Source: Candidatus Latescibacterota bacterium (lineage in GTDB: Bacteria; Latescibacterota; UBA2968; UBA8231). From it: DNA of 58,295 nucleotides. Numbering within the stretch: the stretch's first letter is position 1; each line of letters begins with the position of its first letter. The stretch is from the NCBI GenBank assembly GCA_016187725.1, contig JACPJE010000155.1:1-58295 (forward strand). The letters run 5' to 3'. The notes under the pieces are model-generated. The model did not search any database, was not told the DNA's origin, and worked only from the letters and a program-made list of their open reading frames with translations. A program made the position numbers and the translations under genes. Positions 40,877 through 48,745 of this stretch are shown here, one piece after another.

Positions 40877-42646
40877 TCAGGACTGCGCCGGCTGCAGCTT
40901 GAGCAGGACCAACAGGAAGGTGCGGTGCCAGTACGCGGTGTTGATGTAGGGGTTTTCGGCGCTGGGCCAGTTGGTCCAGTAGGTCTGGTTGTGCGGCACC
41001 CGGTGGTACCACTGCACCAGGGGAATGGAGGGCAGCTCCCGCAACCAGATCTCCATAGCCTGGCGGAAAAGGGCCTGGTTCCTGGGGTCTTCGGGATCGG
41101 TTCCGTTCATCTCGTCGACGATGCGGTCAAACTCGGGGTTCTTCCAGCGCCAGAAATTCTCGCTGGCCGTGCCGGTGGGCTGCACAAAGCGGCTGTGGTA
41201 CAGGCGCAGGGTGAAGTACGGATCGCGCACTGCCCCGCCATTGCCGAAGATGAAGGCCATGGCTGTGCCCTGGGTCCAGCGGTCGTAGTAATCGGAGGTC
41301 ATGCGGAACCCAGCGTCGAAACCGGCCTTCTGCAACTGGGCCACCAACACCGGGACCAGGTCCTGGAAGATGGGGGCGATGTCGATGAGCACCTTGACCC
41401 GCTGGCCGCCCTTGGTCCAGAAGCCCTCGGTGTCCCTGGCATACCCCCTGCCCTGCATGAGCCGGGTGCTTTCTTGTAGATCGCACTGGCCCACCGGATA
41501 CTTCTCCATCAGATCCTGGATCTGCCCGGTGTACTTGCGCAGGGGCGGAAAGTCGGGGAAGGGCAGCAGGGTGTAGGAGCCGCTGCCCTGCCAGCCCACC
41601 TCGATCAGCTGCTTCCGGTCGATGGCGTGGTCAATGGCCCAGCGCACCTGCGGATCGCTGAAGGGCGCCTCCAGATTGTTGAAGCCCAGACACACCGGCC
41701 ACCAGTCCAGGTACCCGTGGGGCAGGTCGCGCCCCGACCAGGTGGTGACCTGGGGGTTGCTGTCCAGCACGGACTTGATGTTGGGGGGCCTCATGTCCAC
41801 GCAGGTGTCCATCAGATTCGCGATCAGGTTCTGCACCCGCTTGGCGTCTTCGAGGTAGGGCAGAAAAACGACGCGCTCCACCTGGGGCAGCGGGCTGAAA
41901 CCGCTCTGTGAGGCCCACCAGTCCTTTCTCAGATCCCAGATCCGCTGCTCCGGCACCGACAGGGCGATACGGTACGGACCGCTGACCACCGGCCAGTCCT
42001 GGTGCACATCGAAGTTGGTGAACTGCTCCGGGTTCTGCCCCTCCCAGATATGCCTGGGCACGATGGGCACCCCGTTGTCGAAGTTGTGGGCGAAATACGA
42101 GAAGATGAAGCGCGGATTGGGTGCGGTCAGGGCGATCCTGGCCGTCAACTCGTCCACTGCCACGGCCTCCTTCACCCAGTTCTTCATATCCGTGGAGAAC
42201 AAGAGCAGCGGCGCGTGGTCCTTGAGCATATTGATGGTGAACACCAGGTCGTGTGCGGTCCACGGCTGCCCGTCGCTCCACTTCACCCCCGGGCGGATCT
42301 TCACCACCACCTCGGTGTAGTCGGCGTTGTACTGGTGGCTCTGCGCGATCCACGGGATCAGGGTGTCCTGAGAGCCATAGGCATTGTAGAAATACAAAGG
42401 CTCGTACACGAACTGGTATCCGGTCCGCGACGCCTGGCCGGGGATATAGGGATTGAAGGAAGCGTAATCCTTGAGCTGGCCGGCGCAGTTGTTGTAGTCC
42501 ACGCAGTCCATGATCAGGGTCCGGTTGCGCGGCACTTTTCTGAGCCCCTCGCCCTCGGTGTTTCCCCCCTGGGCGGGCTTTTCAGCAGGGCCGCCGCCGC
42601 AGGCCCACAGGAAAAGGGCGAGCAGGTACGGAATGGCTGTTTTCAT
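40877..42646 (-). CDS. ABC transporter substrate-binding lipoprotein (family 5), first copy
   Basis: This 589-aa lipoprotein (lipobox LALFLWAC, Cys16) is the paralog of the gene at 39106. Shared landmarks are NRTLIMDCVDYNNCAGQL with two cysteines probably forming a disulfide, GVKWSDGQPWTAHDLVFTIN, and the Trp/Arg-rich C-terminal FWRWKNPEFD. Differences cluster in the presumed binding cleft (SDYYDRWTQG against SDSPTRISQG), so the two may bind different solutes and feed one permease. It follows the second ATPase gene by 44 bp. Confidence 0.9.
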   Translation of the reverse strand: MKTAIPYLLALFLWACGGGPAEKPAQGGNTEGEGLRKVPRNRTLIMDCVDYNNCAGQLKDYASFNPYIPGQASRTGYQFVYEPLYFYNAYGSQDTLIPWIAQSHQYNADYTEVVVKIRPGVKWSDGQPWTAHDLVFTINMLKDHAPLLLFSTDMKNWVKEAVAVDELTARIALTAPNPRFIFSYFAHNFDNGVPIVPRHIWEGQNPEQFTNFDVHQDWPVVSGPYRIALSVPEQRIWDLRKDWWASQSGFSPLPQVERVVFLPYLEDAKRVQNLIANLMDTCVDMRPPNIKSVLDSNPQVTTWSGRDLPHGYLDWWPVCLGFNNLEAPFSDPQVRWAIDHAIDRKQLIEVGWQGSGSYTLLPFPDFPPLRKYTGQIQDLMEKYPVGQCDLQESTRLMQGRGYARDTEGFWTKGGQRVKVLIDIAPIFQDLVPVLVAQLQKAGFDAGFRMTSDYYDRWTQGTAMAFIFGNGGAVRDPYFTLRLYHSRFVQPTGTASENFWRWKNPEFDRIVDEMNGTDPEDPRNQALFRQAMEIWLRELPSIPLVQWYHRVPHNQTYWTNWPSAENPYINTAYWHRTFLLVLLKLQPAQS

Positions 42647-42690
42647 GGCGCCTCTCTCACTGATTCAGGTCTAGGCGGTCAGGTGCCTGG

Positions 42691-43722
42691 CTAGTGGCCT
42701 TGTTCCAACACCTCGCTGAGGTTCTCGCCAGCCAGTTGGGGCGCGCTGTCGCAGAGGTAGCAGGCGACGGCGCGCTGCGGCTCGGTCCTGAACAGGGGCG
42801 GCAGGGCCTGGAGGCAGCGGGGCTGGGCATGGGGGCAGCGGGGGGCGTAGCGGCAGCCGGCAAGGGCCTGAGATCCCTCGTTCTCCTCCTTCTCGGCCAC
42901 CGGTTCCTCGATCCACCCCTGCCCCGGGTCGGGCACCGGGATGGAGCGGATCAGCTCCTGGGTGTAGGGGTGCTTGGGGTGCTTGATCACCTGCTCGACC
43001 TCGCCGGCCTCGGCCACGGTCCCGTGGTAGAGCACCACGATGCGCTGGCTGACCTGGTAGGCCGTGGTCAGATCGTGGGTGATGTACAGGAACGAGATGC
43101 CGAAATCGCGGTGGAGCTGATGCAGGCTTTCGAGGATGGTGGCCCGCAGCGAGGCGTCCACCATCGAGACCGGCTCGTCGGCGATGACCAGGCGGGGCTT
43201 GAGCAAGAGGGCGCGGGCGATGGTGATGCGCTGCCGCTGGCCGCCGCTGAGTTGGTGGGGATAGCGGCCCAGGGTCTCCTCGGGGCGCAGGCCCACGTTC
43301 TGCAGGGCCTCGACCATGAGCTGGCGGGCCTGGGCAGGGGAGGAGGCCAGCCCGAACTTGGCGATGGGAATTTCTAGGATGTGGTCCACCTTGTAGAAAG
43401 GATTGTACACCTCGAAGGGGTCCTGGAAGATGGCCTGCACCTCGTGGCGGAACTGCCGCTGCCCGGACGGGTCCAGCTGGCGCAGGTCCTTGCCCCGGTA
43501 GAGCACCTGGCCCCCGGAGGGCTCGGCAAAGCCCAGCAGCAATCGGGCGATGGTGGTCTTGCCGCTGCCGCTCTCCCCGGCGATGGTGATGAAGGCCGGC
43601 TCCGCGTCGCTGAGGCGCAGCGAGAAGCCGTCCACCGCCACGTTTTCGTGCGGGGCGCCCCACATGCCCCCCCCGCTGTGGAAGACCTTGCGCACCTGGC
43701 GCGCCTCCAGCAGAACGCTCAT
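42691..43722 (-). CDS. Oligopeptide-type ABC transporter ATP-binding protein (OppF-like)
   Basis: This 343-aa ATPase has Walker A GESGSGKTT, the signature LSGGQRQRI, Walker B LVIADEP and an H-loop (YITHDLTTAY). The C-terminal oligopeptide-transporter domain has a cysteine-rich insert (GCRYAPRCPHAQPRCLQALP) that in some family members binds 4Fe-4S. It pairs with the OppD-like ATPase to power import. Its start overlaps that gene's stop by 4 bp (ATGA). Confidence 0.93.
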   Translation of the reverse strand: MSVLLEARQVRKVFHSGGGMWGAPHENVAVDGFSLRLSDAEPAFITIAGESGSGKTTIARLLLGFAEPSGGQVLYRGKDLRQLDPSGQRQFRHEVQAIFQDPFEVYNPFYKVDHILEIPIAKFGLASSPAQARQLMVEALQNVGLRPEETLGRYPHQLSGGQRQRITIARALLLKPRLVIADEPVSMVDASLRATILESLHQLHRDFGISFLYITHDLTTAYQVSQRIVVLYHGTVAEAGEVEQVIKHPKHPYTQELIRSIPVPDPGQGWIEEPVAEKEENEGSQALAGCRYAPRCPHAQPRCLQALPPLFRTEPQRAVACYLCDSAPQLAGENLSEVLEQGH

Positions 43723-44678
43723 CCCCTGGCCTCCTCGTACAGCAGACAGGAGGCCTGCTGCTGCGGCGCCACCTCTCTGAGCTGGGGCTCCTGGGAGGCG
43801 CAGCGGGGCATGGCCTTGGGGCAGCGCGGGTGGAAGAGGCAGCCCCCGGGCGGGTTGAGCAGGGAGAGCCCCACCCCCGGGATGCCCCTGAATTCCCCCT
43901 TCCGGTCAAAGGAGGGGATGCTGGCGATCAGCAGCTGGGTGTAGGGATGTTGGGGACTGCGGAAGATCTGCTCCACGGTGCCCACCTCCACCAGCTTGCC
44001 CCCGTACATGATCCCCAGGCGCTGGGCAAACTGGGCCATCAGCCCCATGTCGTGGCCCACCAAGAGCACCGTGGCCCCCAGCCCTTCCTGCAGGGCGCGC
44101 AGGGTCTGCATGATCTGGCGCTGCACCACCACGTCCAGGGCGCTGGTGGGCTCGTCGGCCAGGATCAGCCGCGGCCTCAGCGAGATGGCCTGAGCGATGC
44201 ACACCCGCTGCTTCATTCCTCCGCTGAGTTCATGGGGGTAGCGCTGGCTGACCTCGGTCCGCAGGCCCACCTGCTGCAACAACTCGGCGATGCGGCCCTC
44301 CTGCGGCGGCTGGCCGTGCTCGCGCATGGCCAGGGCCAACTGCTCGCCGATGCGCAGCACCGGGTTGAGGGAGTTCATCGCCCCCTGGGGGATCATCGCC
44401 ACCCGGGCCAGGCGGGTCTGGCGCACCTGCTCCTGATCCAACTGCAACAGGTCGATCCCCTCCATGAGGGCCTTGCCACCGGCGATGAAGCCGGGCTTCT
44501 TGATCATGCGCAAGAGCGCCAGGATCAGGGTGGTCTTGCCGCTGCCCGACTCCCCCACCAGGCCGAAGCGCTCGCCGGCGTACAGGGTCAGGTCCACCTG
44601 GTTGACGGCCCGCGCTATCCCACGGCGGGTCTCGAAGTGGACCTGGAGGTCCTCGATCTCCAAGAGCGGAGCCACCAT
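43719..44678 (-). CDS. Oligopeptide-type ABC transporter ATP-binding protein (OppD-like)
   Basis: This 319-aa ATPase has Walker A GESGSGKTT, Q-loop MIPQGAMNSLNP typical of OppD/DppD, the signature LSGGMKQRV, Walker B LILADEPTSALD and the H-loop VGHDMGL. The C-terminal domain contains GCLFHPRCPKAMPRCASQEP, again a possible cluster site. The ATG at 44678 was picked because it overlaps the upstream permease stop by one base (TGATG) and starts the conserved LLEIEDLQVHF strand. Confidence 0.93.
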   Translation of the reverse strand: MVAPLLEIEDLQVHFETRRGIARAVNQVDLTLYAGERFGLVGESGSGKTTLILALLRMIKKPGFIAGGKALMEGIDLLQLDQEQVRQTRLARVAMIPQGAMNSLNPVLRIGEQLALAMREHGQPPQEGRIAELLQQVGLRTEVSQRYPHELSGGMKQRVCIAQAISLRPRLILADEPTSALDVVVQRQIMQTLRALQEGLGATVLLVGHDMGLMAQFAQRLGIMYGGKLVEVGTVEQIFRSPQHPYTQLLIASIPSFDRKGEFRGIPGVGLSLLNPPGGCLFHPRCPKAMPRCASQEPQLREVAPQQQASCLLYEEARG

Positions 44679-45535
44679 CAGACCGCCCTCCGCTGCTTGG
44701 GATTGGCCAGCTCGTCCAGGCCGGCGGCCACCAGGAAGAGGCCCACGAAGAGCAGCACCAGGAAGGCGATGGGGATGGACCACCACCACCACATCCCGCG
44801 GATCAGGGCGCTGAAGGTGATGGCCCAGTAGATGGTCATGCCCATGGTGGGCTCGTTCTGCGGTCCCAGACCCAGGGCCTCCAGGCCGATGGTGGCCAGG
44901 ATGGCCCAGGATACCGCGCCCACAAAGCTGGCGGCCAGGTACGGGAGCAGATTGGGGAAGAGTTCCTTCCAGATGATCTCGAAGGAGTTCATGCCGTTGA
45001 GCTTGGCCATCTGCACATAGGCCCGCTCGCGCAGGGTGAGCACCTGGGCGCGGATGGTGCGGGTGGGCCACATCCACGAGAGCGAGGCCACCACCAGGGC
45101 CATCAATTCGATGCTGATCTCCTCGCGCACCGTGGAGGCGATGGAGATCAGCACCACCAGGCTGGGCACGGTGAGCAGGGTGTCCACGGTGCCGCGGATG
45201 GCGGTGTCGATCTTGCCGCCCAGGTACCCGCTCACAAAACCCAGCAACACCCCCAGGCCCAGGCCCACGCCACCGGCCAGAAAGCCGACCCGGATGGTCA
45301 GGGGCATGCCCACCACCATCACCGTCAAGAGATCCCGGCCCGCATCGTCGGTGCCGAAGAGATGGACCCAGGAAGGGGCCTGGCGCGGGGTGGTGGACAG
45401 GGGCTGGGCCATCCCCGGCTCCACCAGCAGCCGGCCCACCACGCCGAAGAGCAACAGGACGGCGACCATGCCCAGGCCGATGCCCAACTTGGGATTTTCG
45501 CGCAGATAGTAGAGGAAGGAGCGCAGGCGTTCCAT
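44678..45535 (-). CDS. Oligopeptide-type ABC transporter permease (OppC-like)
   Basis: This 285-aa integral membrane protein has about six helices. The N-terminal OppC-type extension ends in HLFGTDDAGRDLLTVMVVG. The EAA loop that contacts the ATPase is LTLRERAYVQMAKLNGMNSF. It starts and stops with one-base TGATG overlaps on both sides, so expression with its neighbours should be balanced by translational coupling. Confidence 0.92.
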   Translation of the reverse strand: MERLRSFLYYLRENPKLGIGLGMVAVLLLFGVVGRLLVEPGMAQPLSTTPRQAPSWVHLFGTDDAGRDLLTVMVVGMPLTIRVGFLAGGVGLGLGVLLGFVSGYLGGKIDTAIRGTVDTLLTVPSLVVLISIASTVREEISIELMALVVASLSWMWPTRTIRAQVLTLRERAYVQMAKLNGMNSFEIIWKELFPNLLPYLAASFVGAVSWAILATIGLEALGLGPQNEPTMGMTIYWAITFSALIRGMWWWWSIPIAFLVLLFVGLFLVAAGLDELANPKQRRAV

Positions 45536-46539
45536 CAGCGGCGGTGGGAGATGCGGGGATCGAGGAGCGGATAGAGGAAATCCATGATCATGGTGACCAG
45601 GCCGATGGAGAGGATGATGATGAACACCACCCCGTTGATGGCCGTGTAGTCGGAGGACTGGATGGACTGGAAGAGCAGGGTGCCCACCCCCGGGTACGCA
45701 AAGACCACCTCCACCAGCACCTGGCCGGCCACCACGTTGGCCAGCGACAAACCCAGGGCCGTGAACTGGGGCAGGAAGGCGTTGCGCACCGCGTAGCGCA
45801 AAAAGACGGTGCGGTCCTTGAGGCCGTTGGCCTCGGCCAGGGCGATGTAGTCCTCGCCCACGGTGCTGACCATCATGCCGCGCATCCCCAGGCCCCAGAA
45901 GCCCACCGCGGCCAGCACGATGGAGAGGGCCGGCAGGATCGAATGGTGCAGCACCTCCAGGGCGAAGTCCAGATCCCAGGCCGGCAAGGTGCCGGGGGCG
46001 TATCCCCCCGACAGGGGAAAGAGCTTGAGCTGCAGTCCCAACAAGTAGAGCAGGATCAAGCCCAGCAGGTAGTAGGGGATGGCCGACAGGGTCATCAGCG
46101 GCACCACCAACCCCTGGAGGAAACGGGGGGAGCGGGGCCAGGCCACCAGGGCCCCGGCCAGGGTGCCGAAGCTGAAACTGATCAGGGTGGAGACCAGCAA
46201 AAGCCCCAGGGTCCAGGGCATGGCATTGGCGATCATCTGGCCCACCCGGGCCGGGTAGTTGGCCAGGGAATAGCCCAGGTCCAGGGTGAGCAGGTCGCCC
46301 AGGTAATTGAAGTACTGGACGTAGAGGGGCTTGTCCAGGCCGAACTTGGCCTGGTACGCCTTCACCATCTCCTCCACCCCCTCCTGCCGCAGCCCGCCGC
46401 TGGCGGCCAGTTGGCCCAGTTTTTCGCGGATGGGATCGCGCCCCGTGCCCAGGCGCGGGATGAAGAAGTTGACGCTGGCCGCCGCCCAGATCACCACCAG
46501 GAAAAGGGCAAAGCGCTTGAGCGCGTATCCCCAGCTCAT
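45535..46539 (-). CDS. Oligopeptide-type ABC transporter permease (OppB-like)
   Basis: This 334-aa membrane protein is the first gene of the transporter operon. It has an N-terminal helix (FALFLVVIWAAASVNFFI) followed by the OppB-type periplasmic stretch (KFGLDKPLYVQYFNYLGDLL), five more helices and the EAA loop (DYIALAEANGLKDRTVFLRY). The promoter at 46570-46598 lies just upstream, and AAAGGGGAG is before the ATG. Confidence 0.92.
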   Translation of the reverse strand: MSWGYALKRFALFLVVIWAAASVNFFIPRLGTGRDPIREKLGQLAASGGLRQEGVEEMVKAYQAKFGLDKPLYVQYFNYLGDLLTLDLGYSLANYPARVGQMIANAMPWTLGLLLVSTLISFSFGTLAGALVAWPRSPRFLQGLVVPLMTLSAIPYYLLGLILLYLLGLQLKLFPLSGGYAPGTLPAWDLDFALEVLHHSILPALSIVLAAVGFWGLGMRGMMVSTVGEDYIALAEANGLKDRTVFLRYAVRNAFLPQFTALGLSLANVVAGQVLVEVVFAYPGVGTLLFQSIQSSDYTAINGVVFIIILSIGLVTMIMDFLYPLLDPRISHRR

Positions 46540-46569
46540 GACTCCCCTTTGAGGTTGAAAAGCGGGGAT

Positions 46570-46598
46570 AAGGTATCACGGCCCACTGCCTGTGTCAA
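46570..46598 (-). promoter_or_regulatory. Promoter of the Opp-type operon
   Basis: On the minus strand a consensus -35 TTGACA (46593-46598), a 17-bp spacer and -10 TACCTT (46570-46575) lie about 30 bp before the first permease ATG. Confidence 0.75.
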
Positions 46599-46613
46599 CT
46601 ATATCCATCTTAT

Positions 46614-46642
46614 TTGACGCCACCCCGGATTTTGTCTACTCT
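46614..46642 (+). promoter_or_regulatory. Promoter of the dehydrogenase-phosphoketolase unit
   Basis: TTGACG (46614-46619), a 17-bp spacer and TACTCT (46637-46642) lie 31 bp before the ATG at 46674. The -35 boxes of this and the opposite promoter are only 15 bp apart, so one regulator could serve both. Confidence 0.6.
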
Positions 46643-46673
46643 CCCCCATATACAGCCTAGGAGAACAGCCGCG

Positions 46674-47696
46674 ATGAGCCTGCCCGCCATCTGGTACCTG
46701 CCCACTCCCGCGCACACGCAGAGGGTCTTCGCCCCCGCCACCTACCAGCGCCTGCAGCAGAACTTTGCCCTGAGCGCCAACCCCGGCCCCGAAGGCTACA
46801 CCGCCCAGCAGGTCGAGGAGCGCATCGGGGAATTCGAGGGCCTGGTGAGTGGCTGGGGCACTCCGCCCCTGAGCGCGGAAGCGCTGCGGCGGGCGACGCG
46901 ATTGCGCATCGTCTCCCATGCGGCCGGCTCGGTGAAGCACCTCTTCACCCAGGAGCAGGTCGACAGCCAGCTGATCCCGCGCCATTTCTGCGTGGCCAGC
47001 GCCAACGCCGCCATCGCCCTCAACGTGGCCGAGCACACGGTCGGCGCGTTGATCGCCATGAGCCGGCAGTGGTTCGAGCACGCCCGCAACATCCGCGAAA
47101 AAGGGCTCTGGCACGCCCCGGACCTGCCCAGGAGCGGCCAGTACCTGAGAGGGGCCGTTCTCGGCATGGTCAGCGCCAGCACCGTGGGCCGCGAGGTGAT
47201 CCGCCTGCTGCAGCCCTTCGACGTGCAGATCCTGGTCTGCGATCCCTTCCTCAGCGACTGGGACGCCGGCCGGCTGGGCGTGCAGCAGGTGGAACTGGAC
47301 GAGGTCTTCCGCCGTGCCGACATGGTCACTGTGCACGCCCCCAAGATCCCCCAGACCTTCCACCTCATCGGCGCCCCACAGCTGCGGCTGCTGCGCGACG
47401 GTGCGGTCTTCATCAATACCTCGCGCGGCTCGGTCCTCGACCACCAGGCCCTGCTGGCCGAGGCCCGCACCGGGCGCATCCTGGTGCAGCTGGATGTCAC
47501 TGATCCCGAGCCCCTGCCTGCAGACCACCCCCTGCGCAACCTGAGCAACGTGGTGATCACCCCGCACACCTCCGGGGCCGGCCAGTACGGGTACCACCGC
47601 ATCGGCGAGTTCACCCTCTGCGCCCTGGAGTCCTTCTTCCAGAACCGGCCGGTCATCGGCCAGGTGGACCTGAAACGCTGGGCGCAGCTGGCCTAG
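46674..47696 (+). CDS. D-isomer-specific 2-hydroxyacid dehydrogenase
   Basis: This 340-aa NAD-dependent enzyme has the nucleotide-binding motif in the form GAVLGMVSASTVGREVIRLL (residues about 158-177), the catalytic Arg in FINTSRGSVLDHQALL, and the Glu/His region in DVTDPEPLPADHPL and VVITPHTSGAG. Its substrate may be a sugar acid, glyoxylate or 2-oxoacid. The ATG at 46674 follows TAGGAGAA; an in-frame codon at 46614 falls in the promoter. It is 12 bp before the MDR gene. Confidence 0.85.
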   Translation: MSLPAIWYLPTPAHTQRVFAPATYQRLQQNFALSANPGPEGYTAQQVEERIGEFEGLVSGWGTPPLSAEALRRATRLRIVSHAAGSVKHLFTQEQVDSQLIPRHFCVASANAAIALNVAEHTVGALIAMSRQWFEHARNIREKGLWHAPDLPRSGQYLRGAVLGMVSASTVGREVIRLLQPFDVQILVCDPFLSDWDAGRLGVQQVELDEVFRRADMVTVHAPKIPQTFHLIGAPQLRLLRDGAVFINTSRGSVLDHQALLAEARTGRILVQLDVTDPEPLPADHPLRNLSNVVITPHTSGAGQYGYHRIGEFTLCALESFFQNRPVIGQVDLKRWAQLA

Positions 47697-47708
47697 GAGC
47701 ACGGAGGC

Positions 47709-48728
47709 ATGCGCAACCCGACCGTGGTTTTCACCGCGCCAAGACAGGTGGCAGTGGAGGACCGCCCCCTGCCCGTCCCAACCGCCGGCGAACTGCTGAT
47801 CCAGACGCGGCGCACCCTGATCAGCACCGGCACTGAACTGACCATCCTCAACGGCCAGTTCCCCCCCAAATCCCGCTGGGCCGACTACGGCCGCTTCCCC
47901 TTTGTGCCCGGGTACGATCATCTAGGCACGGTGGTAGAAGTGGGGCCCGAACTGGACCAGGCCTGGCTGGGCCGCAAGGTGGCCTCGTACGCGCCCCACG
48001 CAGCCTATGTGCTGGGCCGGCCCGCCTCCCTGCGCCAGATCCACCGCGAAATCCCCGATGAGCAGGCCGCCTTCTTCACCCTGGCCGAGATCGCCATGAA
48101 CGGGGTGCGCCGGGGCGAGGTGACCTGGGGGGAGACGGTGGCGGTCTACGGCCTGGGCCTGCTGGGGCAACTGGTGGCGCGGCTGTGCCGCCTGGCCGGG
48201 GCCGGCCTGGTGATCGGGGTGGAGGTGGCCCCCAGCCGGCTGGCCCTGCTCCCCCGCCTCCCCCGCATGGCAGCGCTCAATCCGGCCGAGGGCGACCTGG
48301 TCCCCAGGGTGCAGGCCCTGACCCGCGGCCGCCTGGCCGACGTGGTCTTTGAACTGACCGGCAATCCCGAGGCCATCCCCGGGGAATTCGCCCTGCTCCG
48401 GCGGCAGGGCCGGATGGTGTTGTTGAGCAGCCCGCGCGGCCCCACCCCGCTCTTCGACTTTCACGACCTGTGCAACTCTCCCAGCTACACCATCATCGGC
48501 GCCCACAACTCCTCCCATCCCAACTGCGAGACCCCGCACCATCCGTGGACCCAGCAGCGGCACGCTGAACTCTTCTTCGACCTGGTCGCCGAAGGGGAAC
48601 TGGAGATCGCCTCGCTGATCAGCCACCGCCGGCCCTATGCCGAGGCGCCCCGCATCTACGCCGAGCTGCTGGCGGACCGCTCCCGGGCCATGGGCGTGGT
48701 GCTGGAGTGGGAGGGAGCCGGCGCGTAA
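47709..48728 (+). CDS. Zinc-type alcohol/polyol dehydrogenase (MDR family)
   Basis: This 339-aa enzyme has the GroES-like N-terminus ([31 protein letters not shown]) and the Rossmann domain ([20 protein letters not shown]). The usual structural-zinc cysteine cluster is absent, and the catalytic zinc ligands are not in their normal places; the form resembles the short bi-domain dehydrogenases seen in sugar and chlorophyll-type pathways. It probably oxidises a sugar or polyol. It lies 12 bp after the 2-hydroxyacid dehydrogenase and 17 bp before phosphoketolase. Confidence 0.8.
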   Translation: MRNPTVVFTAPRQVAVEDRPLPVPTAGELLIQTRRTLISTGTELTILNGQFPPKSRWADYGRFPFVPGYDHLGTVVEVGPELDQAWLGRKVASYAPHAAYVLGRPASLRQIHREIPDEQAAFFTLAEIAMNGVRRGEVTWGETVAVYGLGLLGQLVARLCRLAGAGLVIGVEVAPSRLALLPRLPRMAALNPAEGDLVPRVQALTRGRLADVVFELTGNPEAIPGEFALLRRQGRMVLLSSPRGPTPLFDFHDLCNSPSYTIIGAHNSSHPNCETPHHPWTQQRHAELFFDLVAEGELEIASLISHRRPYAEAPRIYAELLADRSRAMGVVLEWEGAGA

Positions 48729-48745
48729 GAAAAAGGAGACGCGCA

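Noticed and set aside
39106..42646. The two binding-protein genes as an assembly duplication
   Set aside because: They differ at many positions over their whole length, with separate lipoprotein signals, so they are true diverged paralogs.
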